A stretch of DNA of 64,000 nucleotides from Porifericola rhodea (GCF_030506305.1 NZ_CP119421.1:4790501-4854500); one strand, 5' to 3'; shown: positions 8,244 to 17,072, numbered from the stretch's first letter. Notes: generated by a model from the letters alone, not told the origin. Program-made: numbers and translations.

Positions 8244-9890
8244 ATGAGAGTACATAAAGCTACAGACCCTACAGAAAAGACATACGAAAACACCTTGCTG
8301 GAAAGTGTGTTTGCCTATGCTCCACAAGCAGTGCTGCTTAGTGATCTGGAAGGTAAGCTGATAAAAGCGAACGAACGGGCTGCTGAGCTGTTTGGCTATT
8401 CACCGGAAGAACTTCTTCAAAAAACAATTCTTCAGCTAATGCCAGAAGTAGAACATGCTGGCTTAGAGGGGCTAAAAGCGGCCACATCCATCCCATACGA
8501 AACCTACGGCCTGCATGCCCATCGCGGAAAGATAAAGCTCTTGCTACACCAAATTCCTCCTACAGCAGATCGTAATTTTGCGCTATACTACATAGACCTG
8601 CACGCGAGAAGTCAGGGAGCCATCAGCCAGATGAACACCATTCCAGAGGCGGAAGATGGAAGGCTACGCAATTACACGGAAGAATTGGAAAGAAAAGTTA
8701 GCGAGCGTACCCGTGAACTTAGCGCAATGGTAAAAAAACTGGTAGAAACCAACCTATCGCTGGAATACCAGATGCACGAAACTCAGTTGGCTGATGCTCA
8801 GGCCAAGAAAAACTATGCGCTTTATGTAGCTATTGCGCGCTATTTTCCTAAAGTGATGATAGTAGTCATTAACCGGGAGCACCGCATCGTATTTCTAGAT
8901 GGTGAGGAACTCCAAAAAATAGGTTTGGACAAGCAGCGGGTAGAGGGTCTCTCCATTGAAGAAGTACACACCTTCTCCGAGCAATGGAAAAAGCAAATGA
9001 GCGGCTACGCCTATCAGACTTTTGCGGGTGGGCATTACTCATACGAAATCAGGCACCGAAATAACAATTATAAAGTCAATACCATGCCGCTGGAAGATGG
9101 GCAGCTAGGTGTAAACCTGGTTATGTTTGTCTTTACCAACATCTCTGAGCAAAAGCGAACTGAGCTTAAGATGCTAAAGGCTCTAAAAAAAGAAAGGGAG
9201 TTAAGCGAGCTTAAGTCGCGCTTTGTGTCTATGGCTTCTCATGAGTTCAGAACTCCGCTGAGTACTATACTTTCCTCTGCCAACCTTATTGCCAGGCAGA
9301 ACGAGGCCGGAAAAGAGGACAAAAGACTTAGAAATGTTGAGCGGATCAAGTCCAGCGTTAAGAATCTGGTAGATATTCTGAATGAGTTCTTGTCTATTGG
9401 TAAACTGGAAGAAGGCGAAGTACAGATGAAGAAAGAGCAGTTTGACCTGATTAAATTTTTGAACAGCATTATTCAGGAGTTGCAACATGTTAGAAAAGAA
9501 GGTCAAAAGGTTTTACTACAGTCAGAAATGCACTCAATACCCGTTTTTCTTGACCCCCAGTTTACCCGAAACGTATTTCTCAACCTTTTATCCAACGCCC
9601 TTAAATATTCGCCACCGCATAAGAATGTGTACATTAAAATTCAATCTCAGGAAGGTGCACTTAGTGTTGTGGTAGCAGACGAAGGCATAGGTATACCGGA
9701 AGATGAACAAAAAAATCTCTTTAACCTTTTCTTCAGGGCTCGTAATGTTACCAATATAGAAGGTACTGGTTTAGGCCTGCCCATCGTTCAGAAATACATA
9801 GCCCTGATGAATGGCAAAATTACTTTTAAAAGTAAGCTGGAGCAGGGTACCACTTTTACCATTTCTTTACCTCTAGAGAGACCGACATGA
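8244..9890 (+). CDS. PAS-domain sensor histidine kinase
   Basis: Cytoplasmic sensor kinase of 548 residues with no evident transmembrane segment. Domains in order: a PAS domain (about 15-130: PQAVLLSDLEGKLIKANERA, LFGYSPEEL); a coiled coil (about 140-195); a second PAS-like segment (about 196-310: VMIVVINREHRIVFLDGEE). The HisKA box is MASHEFRTPLS, with the phospho-accepting His near residue 333. The ATPase domain has an N box (NLLSNALKYSP), G1 (DEGIGIP) and G2 (GTGLGLPIV). Its stop overlaps the response-regulator start by 4 bp (ATGA), which marks translational coupling and makes that regulator its partner. The signal is unknown; a soluble double-PAS input would suit redox, ligand or haem sensing, which is inference. 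A TGA-N6-TCA dyad upstream suggests possible autoregulation. Confidence 0.93.
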   Translation: MRVHKATDPTEKTYENTLLESVFAYAPQAVLLSDLEGKLIKANERAAELFGYSPEELLQKTILQLMPEVEHAGLEGLKAATSIPYETYGLHAHRGKIKLLLHQIPPTADRNFALYYIDLHARSQGAISQMNTIPEAEDGRLRNYTEELERKVSERTRELSAMVKKLVETNLSLEYQMHETQLADAQAKKNYALYVAIARYFPKVMIVVINREHRIVFLDGEELQKIGLDKQRVEGLSIEEVHTFSEQWKKQMSGYAYQTFAGGHYSYEIRHRNNNYKVNTMPLEDGQLGVNLVMFVFTNISEQKRTELKMLKALKKERELSELKSRFVSMASHEFRTPLSTILSSANLIARQNEAGKEDKRLRNVERIKSSVKNLVDILNEFLSIGKLEEGEVQMKKEQFDLIKFLNSIIQELQHVRKEGQKVLLQSEMHSIPVFLDPQFTRNVFLNLLSNALKYSPPHKNVYIKIQSQEGALSVVVADEGIGIPEDEQKNLFNLFFRARNVTNIEGTGLGLPIVQKYIALMNGKITFKSKLEQGTTFTISLPLERPT

Positions 9891-10936
9891 AGAAAATCAT
9901 ATTGATAGAAGATAATCAGGATGTTAGAGAAACTACTGCTGATATACTGGAGCTAGCCAATTACGATGTAAGTACGGCAGAAAATGGTAAGGAGGGCATC
10001 CGTAAGGTTATTGAAGTACAGCCAGACCTTATCATTTGCGATATCATGATGCCCGGGCTAGATGGCTATGGAGTACTTCATATTCTAAGCAAAAAACCGG
10101 AAACCGCGCGTATTCCTTTCATATTTCTGACTGCTAAAGCAGAAAAAACAGATATCAGAAGAGGTATGAACCTGGGTGCCGATGATTACCTTACCAAGCC
10201 TTTTGAAGAAATGGAACTGCTAAACGCCGTAGAAAGCCGTTTGAAAAAAAACGAAATGATGCAGTCCGAAAGCCAGACCTCACTAGGTGGTATAGAGGCT
10301 ATCTATAGCGAAGCGGGCACTTTAGAAGAGCTTAAAACTCTCTCTAAAGAAAGAAAAATCCGTACCTACAAAAAGAAGAGAATTCTGTTTCAGGAAGGAA
10401 ATAAAACCGAAACCATTTTCTTTGTTAATAAGGGTAAGGTTAAGACCTATAAAACCACAGAAGATGGTAAAGAATTTATTACCAGCATCTATCAGGAAGG
10501 TGAGTTTTTTGGCTACATGCCCCTGCTGAGCAGTAAAGAAACCTATACCGAAACCGCAATTACTATGGAAGAGTCTGAGCTTTGCCTTATCCCTAAATCT
10601 GACTTTTACCAGCTTATTCACTACAACCACAAGATCGCTAACAAATTTATTAAAATGCTGTCTAACAACCTTTTGGAAAGGGAGGAACAGCTACTACAGG
10701 TATCATATCATTCGGTACGGCAGAGAGTAGCCGAGGCCCTGCTTAAGCTTAATGAGAAAGCCCCCTACAACGAAGGCATTGCCATAAGCAGAGAGGATCT
10801 TGCCGGACTAATAGGTACTGTAAAAGAGACCGTAATACGTACCCTGGCAGATTTTAAAGATGAAGGCCTCATTGCTATTGAGCGAAAGTTTATTAGAATT
10901 CTTAGTACCGAAGGGCTTATGAGGGTAAAGATGTAA
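9887..10936 (+). CDS. Response regulator fused to a Crp/Fnr-type cNMP-binding and HTH module
   Basis: A 349-residue fusion. Residues 1-120 are a receiver domain with acidic pocket E8-D9, phospho-acceptor Asp52 (CDIMMPG) and the conserved T/K pair in LTAKA and TKPF. Residues about 150-260 are a cyclic-nucleotide-binding-like beta-roll (ILFQEGNKTETIFFVNKGKV, EGEFFGYMPLL). Residues about 275-345 are a Crp-type winged helix (RQRVAEALLKLNEK, ISREDLAGLIGTVKETVIRTLADFKDEG). So phosphorylation by the coupled kinase probably controls Crp/Fnr-like DNA binding. The beta-roll lacks an obvious PRxxxT/S phosphate-binding cassette, so cAMP binding is doubtful. No Fnr-type cysteine cluster is seen. It ends 126 bp before the small stress-type genes that follow, which are plausible targets. 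Confidence 0.93.
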   Translation: MKKIILIEDNQDVRETTADILELANYDVSTAENGKEGIRKVIEVQPDLIICDIMMPGLDGYGVLHILSKKPETARIPFIFLTAKAEKTDIRRGMNLGADDYLTKPFEEMELLNAVESRLKKNEMMQSESQTSLGGIEAIYSEAGTLEELKTLSKERKIRTYKKKRILFQEGNKTETIFFVNKGKVKTYKTTEDGKEFITSIYQEGEFFGYMPLLSSKETYTETAITMEESELCLIPKSDFYQLIHYNHKIANKFIKMLSNNLLEREEQLLQVSYHSVRQRVAEALLKLNEKAPYNEGIAISREDLAGLIGTVKETVIRTLADFKDEGLIAIERKFIRILSTEGLMRVKM

Positions 10937-10969
10937 ACGCTACATATACATATTCTGCTTCTTGCCAGA

Positions 10970-10981
10970 TGACAAAAGTCA
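10970..10981. promoter_or_regulatory. Candidate Crp/Fnr-type operator upstream of the 11063 gene
   Basis: TGACAAAAGTCA, a TGA-N6-TCA dyad with perfect TGAC/GTCA arms, lies 81 bp before the ATG of the next gene. It matches the element at 8181-8192 at 9 of 12 positions. It is a reasonable activator site for the Crp-like response regulator encoded just upstream. Confidence 0.42.
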
Positions 10982-11062
10982 CCGAAATCTTCAGACTATC
11001 GTCATTTATTAGTATTGCATTAGCTCTTTTCTTTGTGTGTAGACTTGAATTAAGCAGTAGAC

Positions 11063-11533
11063 ATGCAAAGCGAAACTTATCATCAGATACCTGAAAAGCC
11101 CTTGAGGATTCAGCTTTTCATAAGGGCATGTAACTCTTTTGCTGAGGGAGAAGCCCTGTTGAAAGAAGAGCAGCAGTTTACCGCACAACAACATTTGTCT
11201 TTTTTATATAAAGCTTCTGTGCTCCAAAACGAAGTACTGAAGCAGAATATAGAAGAAATCAGCGTAAAGGCCGGGCATAAGACTGAGCTTATTAATATTT
11301 CAGATATAGGTCAGGTTTATGTTACGGGCTCACTGTCATCCCTCCTGCTGGAGAAGATAGACGGCAAAGCCCTGGGTTCAATTGAAGGTAGCTTGCAGGG
11401 AATACTGCACGCTTACGGATTAAGCAATAAACAAAGTAAGCACTATTTACGATCTCTGAAGCAGGGTAAGATCATCATCTTTGCCTGGCGCTACGCTGAT
11501 ATACAAAAACGGGACGGCTATACGTCTACATAA
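11063..11533 (+). CDS. Small protein of unknown function with a DUF1269/general-stress-like segment
   Basis: A 156-residue soluble protein that I do not recognise with certainty. The first half is helical and charged (NSFAEGEALLKEEQQFTAQQ). The second half contains a Gly-rich stretch around GKALGSIEGSLQGILH, then YGLSNKQSKHYLRSLKQGKI followed by a hydrophobic strand. That pattern (GS-I-GSL-G ... GLS ... A/S-x-x-Y ... L-x-x-G) recalls the C-terminal part of general stress protein 17M/DUF1269-type proteins, but the match is by eye. A TGA-N6-TCA dyad precedes it. It is followed by the Rnk-like and MreB-like genes on the same strand, with a 124-bp gap. Confidence 0.6.
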   Translation: MQSETYHQIPEKPLRIQLFIRACNSFAEGEALLKEEQQFTAQQHLSFLYKASVLQNEVLKQNIEEISVKAGHKTELINISDIGQVYVTGSLSSLLLEKIDGKALGSIEGSLQGILHAYGLSNKQSKHYLRSLKQGKIIIFAWRYADIQKRDGYTST

Positions 11534-11657
11534 TTTGCCTGCGCTTCTAATAGCGCCAGAGTATAGTTAAAAAAGCAATAGTAAGGCGATTTTTTACAGT
11601 CATTAGCTACCTATCCCTTCGCCAGAGGATGAAAATCAAACTTTAAGCAAGACGATT

Positions 11658-12038
11658 ATGGAAAAAAAGATTGTAGTGACTTCCAGAGATTATGATCTCA
11701 TGACTAATTACATTCATCATAACCCTAAAAAGGCATCAAGTTATTCCATGCTCAGGCTGGCTAAAGAGCTACATGAGGCCAAGATTGTGGACGGAGACAA
11801 AACCCCTCCCGGCCTTATTGGACTAAACTCTGAGGTACTTCTATATGAAAAAACTCTGGGTAAAGAGATAAAAGCACAGTTAGTACTTCCCAAAGAGGTT
11901 AGTCCAAAACTTAACAAAATTTCAATTTTTTCTCCCTTGGCTTTAGCTCTGCTTGGCTATCGGGAGGGTGACACCATAGAGTGGGAATTGATAGGAACCA
12001 TAAGGCGCTACAAAGTTTTGCGCGTTACCAACTCTTAA
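11658..12038 (+). CDS. Rnk-like protein with GreA/GreB C-terminal domain
   Basis: A 126-residue protein resembling Rnk. A short N-terminal helical part (VVTSRDYDLMTNYI, MLRLAKELHEAKIV) precedes a GreA/GreB C-terminal FKBP-like domain (IGLNSEVLLYEKTLGKEIKA, SIFSPLALALLGYREGDTIEW). In GreA/GreB this domain docks on the secondary channel of RNA polymerase. The long acidic-tipped coiled coil that rescues stalled polymerase is absent, so the protein may compete for polymerase binding without cleavage activity. The final ATG is 21 bp upstream of the MreB-like gene, so the two are probably co-transcribed. Confidence 0.85.
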   Translation: MEKKIVVTSRDYDLMTNYIHHNPKKASSYSMLRLAKELHEAKIVDGDKTPPGLIGLNSEVLLYEKTLGKEIKAQLVLPKEVSPKLNKISIFSPLALALLGYREGDTIEWELIGTIRRYKVLRVTNS

Positions 12039-12059
12039 AGGTTTACAACACAGCAGCAA

Positions 12060-13088
12060 ATGTTTAATATCAGCATCAGGCGGGAGAATAGTTTAGCTAT
12101 AGACCTGGGAAATGACAATACCATTATCTCAGATAAGCATGATAACACCTCCTCTCAGCCCTCATATATTGCGATAGAAAAGAGTAATAAACAAGTAAAA
12201 GCAATAGGTCAAGAAGCTTACCTGATGCTGGGGCGGGCACAGGAGCGTACGAAAGTGTTAAAACCGCTCAAAGGTGGTGTAATTATCAATTATGATTCTG
12301 CCAACTGCATGCTAAAGGCGCTGGTAGAGCATGCCCACCATAAGAGCAGTTTTTTTTATGCTTATGATTACGTAATTGCCGGTATCCCTTTTGATACTAC
12401 TGAGGTAGAAAGAAGAGCGCTTAGAGATGCGCTCGCCCAGTTTAAGTCCAGCCATACTTATCTGGTATTTGAACCTATTGCCGCTGCTTTAGGAATGGGG
12501 CTAAGCCTGGAAGAGCCCGACGGCAAAATGCTTATTGACATAGGTGGAGGCATTACTGAAATTGTGGTGCTTTCGCTATCTGGTGTGGTGTCTTACACTT
12601 CGCTCAAAATAGCTGGAGATACTTTTAATGAAGATATACAGGACCATTTCAGAAAAGTACATAATGTAACATTAGGCAATAAGGTAGCCGAAGAAATTAA
12701 GCTGAAAGTAGGCGCGGTCAGCGTAGATATATCGCCAGCACCCGAGACAATGCAGGTTATTGGTAAAGATTTGCTTACCGGCCTGCCCAAAAGCATTGAG
12801 ATTGACCATATTGAAATTGCAGATATTCTGGATGCCTCGGTACAAAAAATAGAAAACGCAATTCTCCAGACTCTGGAGCAATGCCCTCCCGAGCTTGCCG
12901 GAGACATTTATGGTAATGGATTACACCTGACAGGAGGTAGCTCTTTACTTCGGGGGCTCACCCAAAGACTGGAAAAGAAGACCAAGCTTAGTGTACACCA
13001 GGATAGCGATCCTCTGCAAAGCGTGATCCGAGGGCTGAGCACTATCATTAAATCCCCGAAAACTTTTAAGCATCTTATGTTCAAATAA
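12060..13088 (+). CDS. MreB-like bacterial actin paralogue
   Basis: A 342-residue actin-fold ATPase of the MreB/Mbl family. Visible motifs are phosphate-1 (LAIDLGNDNTII, where canonical MreB has DLGTANT), MLGRAQER and the LKPLKGGVI segment, FEPIAAALGMGLSLEEP, phosphate-2 (MLIDIGGGITEIVVLSL) and the adenosine motif LTGGSSLLRGL. Length is normal for MreB, which assembles membrane-bound filaments guiding wall synthesis. It is not beside mreC, mreD, pbp2 or rodA, and the N-terminal phosphate loop deviates, so it is probably a divergent paralogue, not the main shape protein. It appears to form an operon with the Rnk-like gene and ends 5 bp before a convergent gene. Confidence 0.86.
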   Translation: MFNISIRRENSLAIDLGNDNTIISDKHDNTSSQPSYIAIEKSNKQVKAIGQEAYLMLGRAQERTKVLKPLKGGVIINYDSANCMLKALVEHAHHKSSFFYAYDYVIAGIPFDTTEVERRALRDALAQFKSSHTYLVFEPIAAALGMGLSLEEPDGKMLIDIGGGITEIVVLSLSGVVSYTSLKIAGDTFNEDIQDHFRKVHNVTLGNKVAEEIKLKVGAVSVDISPAPETMQVIGKDLLTGLPKSIEIDHIEIADILDASVQKIENAILQTLEQCPPELAGDIYGNGLHLTGGSSLLRGLTQRLEKKTKLSVHQDSDPLQSVIRGLSTIIKSPKTFKHLMFK

Positions 13089-13093
13089 GCTCG

Positions 13094-14353
13094 TCAGGTT
13101 TTTTGCTTTTTCTTTTTGGCAGCAGGAAATAGCACATTATTAAGTATAAGGCGATAGCCCGGAGAGTTAGGAAAAAGACTTAAATCTGTAGGAGGCTCAC
13201 CAATGTTGTGCTGATAGTCTTCCGGGTCATGACCGCCATAGTAAGTCCAGAAGCCTTTACCATAAATACCATGTAAATACTTTACTTCCTGGTCTTCGCG
13301 GTTTTCTCCCATAATCACTGCCTCGGAGCGTATCAGCCTACGACGAAAGGCAGTAGTGGCTCCTAAAAACCCTTTGATGCTCCGCTCGTGGTTCTGCGTA
13401 AGCATAGTAGGAATGGGGTCCCATTTGGCAGAGAATTCAAACAGCTGAAAGTAGTCATTCTCCTGCTTTACGCTTCTTTCACTTACATTTATATCAATAT
13501 CTGAGAACTCAATTTCCCAGGGGGTAAGCACAAGTTTAAAGTCCTGAAAGGCAAAGGTTCTGCTAAAATCAAGTCGCTCCTGCGCATTGGGGTCTATCTC
13601 ATCTCCATCATACACCTCCCCCACGATATCCAGACCATCTGCAGCCAGCGTAATATCATAAGTGTCAGTAGCCAAGCACATCGCAAACATAAAACCACCA
13701 CCTGCTACAAACTCACTAATTTTGTTGGCTACAGCCATCTTCATCTCTGAAACTTTGGAAAACCCATGTTTTTTGGCAGTTTCTTCGTATTCTATCTGTT
13801 TCTCCTGATACCAGCTGTACATATGAAAAGCCACATAAAACTTACTGTACTGCCCGGTAAAATCCTCATGGTGTAGGTGTAGCCAGTCATATTTGGGAAG
13901 CTCACCCATAAGTACTTCATCATCAAATACCATTTCGTAAGGGATCTCCGCATAATTTAAAGCAAGCATTACCGCATCGTCCCAGGGGTTTTCTGTTTTA
14001 GGGGTATAGACCGCGATACGTGGAAATTGTTCCAGTCGCATGAGGTCCTGATTAGATGAGGGACTGGCGATGGTGGTAGCCACCAGATCAGCTTCAGCAT
14101 CGGAGATCACCTCATAGCTTACACCACGTATGACTAGTTCGTTCTCTACCTCCTGCTGATATTGGCATAAGAAGCTACCTCCACGGTAATTTAGGAGCCA
14201 GTCTACCGGCACTTCCTGAGTAAGAGCCCAGTACACTATACCATAGGCTTTGAGGTGATTAGCCTGGCTATGATCCATGGGAATAAAGATAGAAGAAGCA
14301 GAAAGGCTAAAAGCTGAGCAAATAGAGAGCAGCATAATCAGAATTACTCTCAT
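13094..14353 (-). CDS. Secreted conserved Bacteroidota protein (often labelled asparagine synthetase B)
   Basis: A 419-residue protein with an N-terminal signal peptide (LIMLLSICSAFSLSASS). It belongs to a conserved Bacteroidota family recognisable by IPMDHSQANHLKAYGI near the N-terminus and LLNYRGGSFL. Database entries often call the family asparagine synthetase B, but I see neither an N-terminal nucleophile Cys nor a PPi-loop SGGLDS motif, so that name is not supported. Segments such as VAGGGFMFAMCLATDT and FWTYYGGHDPEDYQH look like a class I glutamine-amidotransferase-like fold with a Cys after the Gly-rich strand. That is inference from pattern only. It is convergent with the MreB-like gene, has a Lys-rich C-terminus (KKKKQKT), and its function is unknown. 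Confidence 0.75.
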   Translation of the reverse strand: MRVILIMLLSICSAFSLSASSIFIPMDHSQANHLKAYGIVYWALTQEVPVDWLLNYRGGSFLCQYQQEVENELVIRGVSYEVISDAEADLVATTIASPSSNQDLMRLEQFPRIAVYTPKTENPWDDAVMLALNYAEIPYEMVFDDEVLMGELPKYDWLHLHHEDFTGQYSKFYVAFHMYSWYQEKQIEYEETAKKHGFSKVSEMKMAVANKISEFVAGGGFMFAMCLATDTYDITLAADGLDIVGEVYDGDEIDPNAQERLDFSRTFAFQDFKLVLTPWEIEFSDIDINVSERSVKQENDYFQLFEFSAKWDPIPTMLTQNHERSIKGFLGATTAFRRRLIRSEAVIMGENREDQEVKYLHGIYGKGFWTYYGGHDPEDYQHNIGEPPTDLSLFPNSPGYRLILNNVLFPAAKKKKQKT

Positions 14354-14552
14354 AACAGATTGGGATAAAAGATAAATAAAGTGGCTTACCCTTTTAAAAA
14401 TACCCTAGTAAAACTGCCAGGCAGTACAAAAACTACAGCAGTGTACTTATACAATTAGTATTTACTCAGCAACTGCTCGCTCTATAGATAAGATAAAGAA
14501 TTAAGACCAAAAGTGTTTAAAATCTTGGCAAACTATTTCGGTAATATCGCAT

Positions 14553-14595
14553 AAAAAAAGTGTGACATGAGCTATATTAACTCAATTGCCACACT
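14553..14595 (-). terminator. Rho-independent terminator of the FAH/aldehyde-dehydrogenase operon
   Basis: Stem AGTGTG (14559-14564) with CACACT (14590-14595) plus inner TGAG/CTCA pairing. On the minus strand it is followed by T7 (14559-14553). It lies just beyond the end of the dehydrogenase gene. I see nothing else in the rest of the 14354-14622 gap. Confidence 0.75.
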
Positions 14596-14622
14596 AATTT
14601 TTTTAGTTTACTAGTGTATTTG

Positions 14623-16209
14623 TTAGAGTGAGCCTTTTACTCTTTCTCCGTTTACAATACGCCAGATTCCTAAGGGATTCTCGTCTCTGAGTTCTTCGGG
14701 AAGTAGAAACTGAGGAAAGCTCTGATAGCTGACCGGACGGCTAAAGCGCGCGATAGCAGCTGTGCCTACTGAGGTAGAACGTGCATCAGTTGTAGCCGGG
14801 AAAGGCCCGCCATGCATCATGGAATGACAAACTTCTACTCCTGTAGGAAAACCGTTAATAATCAGTCGCCCTACTTTTCTTTCCAAGACTTCTACCAAAT
14901 CCTGGTACTCTTCCAGGTCTTCTTCTGTTGCCTGAAGAGTAGCCGTAAGGTGTCCTTCCAGATTGACAGCAAGCTTCATCAGCTCATCTTTGCTACTGGC
15001 AGTTACATGAATGGTAGATGGACCGAACACTTCTTCGGAAAGATCAGGCTGGCGCAAAAATGTTTGCGCATCGGTCTGAAACACATGTCCAGCTGCCGCA
15101 GAAGCACTTACATCCTGCTTACTTTTTCCAAGAATTTTTACACCTTCTGTTTCGCTAAAACGCTTAACACCTTCGGTATAGCCGTCTCTGATTTTAGATG
15201 TCAGCATAGCACCGGTGCTCACCTCCTGTAGCAGTTCTCCACTTCGGGTGGCAAACTCTTCGCTCTCTGCTGATTCCATAGAAAATACTACCCCCGGATT
15301 GGTGCAAAACTGCCCAACTCCTAACGTTAGGGAGTTTACCAGTCCCTGAGCCACACTCTCTGCTCTCTCCTTCAGTGCGCCGGGCAATACAAACACAGGG
15401 TTAATACTTCCCATCTCTGCATATACAGGTATGGGTTCATCTCTTTTGGCCGCAGCATCAAATAGGGCTTTACCTACCGGAAAAGAACCGGTAAACCCTA
15501 TCGCTTTAATTAGAGGGTGGTTGACAATTGCCATACCCACATAAGGTGTTTTACCCTGCACCATAGAAAATACGCCTTTAGGCAGATTACAGGCTTTTGC
15601 TGCCTGAGAAATCGCTCTCCCTACCATCTCCGAGGTACCTGGGTGCGCGGGATGTGCTTTTACTACTACGGAGCATCCAGCTGCTAATGCAGAAGCAGTA
15701 TCTCCTCCGGCTACTGAAAATGCCAGGGGAAAGTTACTTGCACCAAATACACCTACCGGTCCCAGGGCGATTTGCATCATACGCAAATCTGGTTTAGGAA
15801 GCGGCTCTCTATCGGGTATGGCGGTATCTATACGCGCATCCACCCATGAGCCTTCTCTAAGCAATTCGGCGAACATTTTTAACTGGTTGACAGTTCGTGC
15901 CCGCTCTCCCTGCAAACGCCCCTGCGGAAGCCCGGTTTCCTGCGAACAACGATTGATCAGGTCATCACCTAATGCCATGATCTCATCCCCTATTTTTTCC
16001 AGAAATTTAGCCTTCTGTGTACCCGATGCTTTGCGATAATGTTGAAAAGCTACTTCCGCCTGCTGTACCGCCTGGTCAATCTCATCGTAGGTAGCTTCGC
16101 AAAAGTCTACTGCCAGTTCTTCACCGCTTATCGGGTTTACTGCCCGAAAATTATCCGACCCTGTTTTTGAAAAATTTCCCGCAATAATGTGCTTGCCATT
16201 AAGTTGCAT
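14623..16209 (-). CDS. NADP-type aldehyde dehydrogenase, probable 2-oxoglutarate semialdehyde dehydrogenase
   Basis: Oxidises 2,5-dioxopentanoate (2-oxoglutarate semialdehyde) to 2-oxoglutarate, the last step of oxidative pentose and aldonate pathways. At 528 residues it is slightly longer than generic aldehyde dehydrogenases, as expected for this subfamily. Motifs: FGASNFPLAFSVAGGDTASALAAG, VVVKAHPAHPGTS, the cofactor loop GFTGSFPVGKALFDAA, the general-base region AEMGSINPVFV and the catalytic Cys near residue 300 in GVGQFCTNPG. The ATG at 16209 is preferred over a TTG two codons upstream. It follows the FAH-family gene by 26 bp on the same strand and faces away from the IlvD/Edd dehydratase. 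That context strongly supports the assignment over other aldehydes. Confidence 0.88.
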   Translation of the reverse strand: MQLNGKHIIAGNFSKTGSDNFRAVNPISGEELAVDFCEATYDEIDQAVQQAEVAFQHYRKASGTQKAKFLEKIGDEIMALGDDLINRCSQETGLPQGRLQGERARTVNQLKMFAELLREGSWVDARIDTAIPDREPLPKPDLRMMQIALGPVGVFGASNFPLAFSVAGGDTASALAAGCSVVVKAHPAHPGTSEMVGRAISQAAKACNLPKGVFSMVQGKTPYVGMAIVNHPLIKAIGFTGSFPVGKALFDAAAKRDEPIPVYAEMGSINPVFVLPGALKERAESVAQGLVNSLTLGVGQFCTNPGVVFSMESAESEEFATRSGELLQEVSTGAMLTSKIRDGYTEGVKRFSETEGVKILGKSKQDVSASAAAGHVFQTDAQTFLRQPDLSEEVFGPSTIHVTASSKDELMKLAVNLEGHLTATLQATEEDLEEYQDLVEVLERKVGRLIINGFPTGVEVCHSMMHGGPFPATTDARSTSVGTAAIARFSRPVSYQSFPQFLLPEELRDENPLGIWRIVNGERVKGSL

Positions 16210-16235
16210 AGTCAATAGTTATATGATTAAAAAAA

Positions 16236-17072
16236 TTATTTTACTCTGTTAACCAGGGTACCTATGGGTTCCGCGCTAATAAAAATCTCGTCTCCAGACT
16301 GTAAGGTAAAATCATGAGAAGGGATAATACCGGTTCCTGTCATCAGATATACGCCCTGGGGAAAATCACACTCACGAAAAAGAAAGTCTACAAGTTCTGT
16401 AAATTCCCTTTTTATCTGGTCTATAGATGTCTCTCCGGAAAAAACAGTTTCTCCTGCTCGCTTAATCTGTAGTTTAATTTCTGTACTCTTGGGCAATGCC
16501 TGCTCTGCCAGATACAGGCAGGGGCCAATGGCAGTGCTACCCGTATAGCTTTTGGCTTGGGGTAAATACAGCGGGTTTTCCCCTTCTATACTTCGCGAAC
16601 TCATATCATTACCCAGTGTATACCCCTGAATCTGACCACTGGAAGATATAAATAAAGTCATTTCCGGCTCGGGCACGTCCCAGCTAGAATCTTTACGAAT
16701 ACGTACATAATCGTTGGTACCTACTACCCTGTAATGAGTAGCTTTAAAAAATAGCTCTGGTCTTTCCGCATCGTACACCCTGTCATAAAAATCGCCACCT
16801 CCTGCATCTTTCGCCTCTTCCATACGGGCATCTCTACTACGGTAATAGGTAACTCCCGAGCCCCACACCTCCTGTGAGCCTATAGGCGCTAGTATTTTTT
16901 TGCTTAAATAAGCGTCGGGGTTTTCTACCTTTTCCAGTTCGGGGAGCTGCTCTTTTATTCTGGTGTACAGATTATCCTGATTAACCAGTTCATCCCAGCT
17001 TTGCTGCGTGTTCAGATAGTAGCTTTCCTGCTCTTTAATCAGTATCCCTTTGGGGAGGTGATAAATTTTCAT
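16236..17072 (-). CDS. FAH-family 2-keto-3-deoxy-pentonate dehydratase
   Basis: Predicted to dehydrate 2-keto-3-deoxy-D-xylonate or -L-arabinonate to 2,5-dioxopentanoate. The 278-residue protein has the fumarylacetoacetate-hydrolase fold. Metal-binding acidic residues appear in VPEPEMTLF and [20 protein letters not shown], followed by [15 protein letters not shown]. The [16 protein letters not shown] phrase is characteristic of the ketodeoxy-pentonate dehydratase branch (Sulfolobus KdaD type), not of fumarylacetoacetase. Length fits KdaD. It is the promoter-proximal gene of a minus-strand pair with the semialdehyde dehydrogenase and is divergent, across 131 bp, from the aldonate dehydratase. 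Which stereoisomer is used cannot be told. Confidence 0.87.
   Translation of the reverse strand: MKIYHLPKGILIKEQESYYLNTQQSWDELVNQDNLYTRIKEQLPELEKVENPDAYLSKKILAPIGSQEVWGSGVTYYRSRDARMEEAKDAGGGDFYDRVYDAERPELFFKATHYRVVGTNDYVRIRKDSSWDVPEPEMTLFISSSGQIQGYTLGNDMSSRSIEGENPLYLPQAKSYTGSTAIGPCLYLAEQALPKSTEIKLQIKRAGETVFSGETSIDQIKREFTELVDFLFRECDFPQGVYLMTGTGIIPSHDFTLQSGDEIFISAEPIGTLVNRVK

Noticed and set aside
12060-13088. Main cell-shape MreB
   Set aside because: No mreC/mreD neighbours and a divergent phosphate-1 loop; a paralogue is more likely.
13094-14353. Asparagine synthetase B
   Set aside because: The needed catalytic Cys2 and SGGLDS ATP-pyrophosphatase loop are absent, and the protein has a signal peptide.
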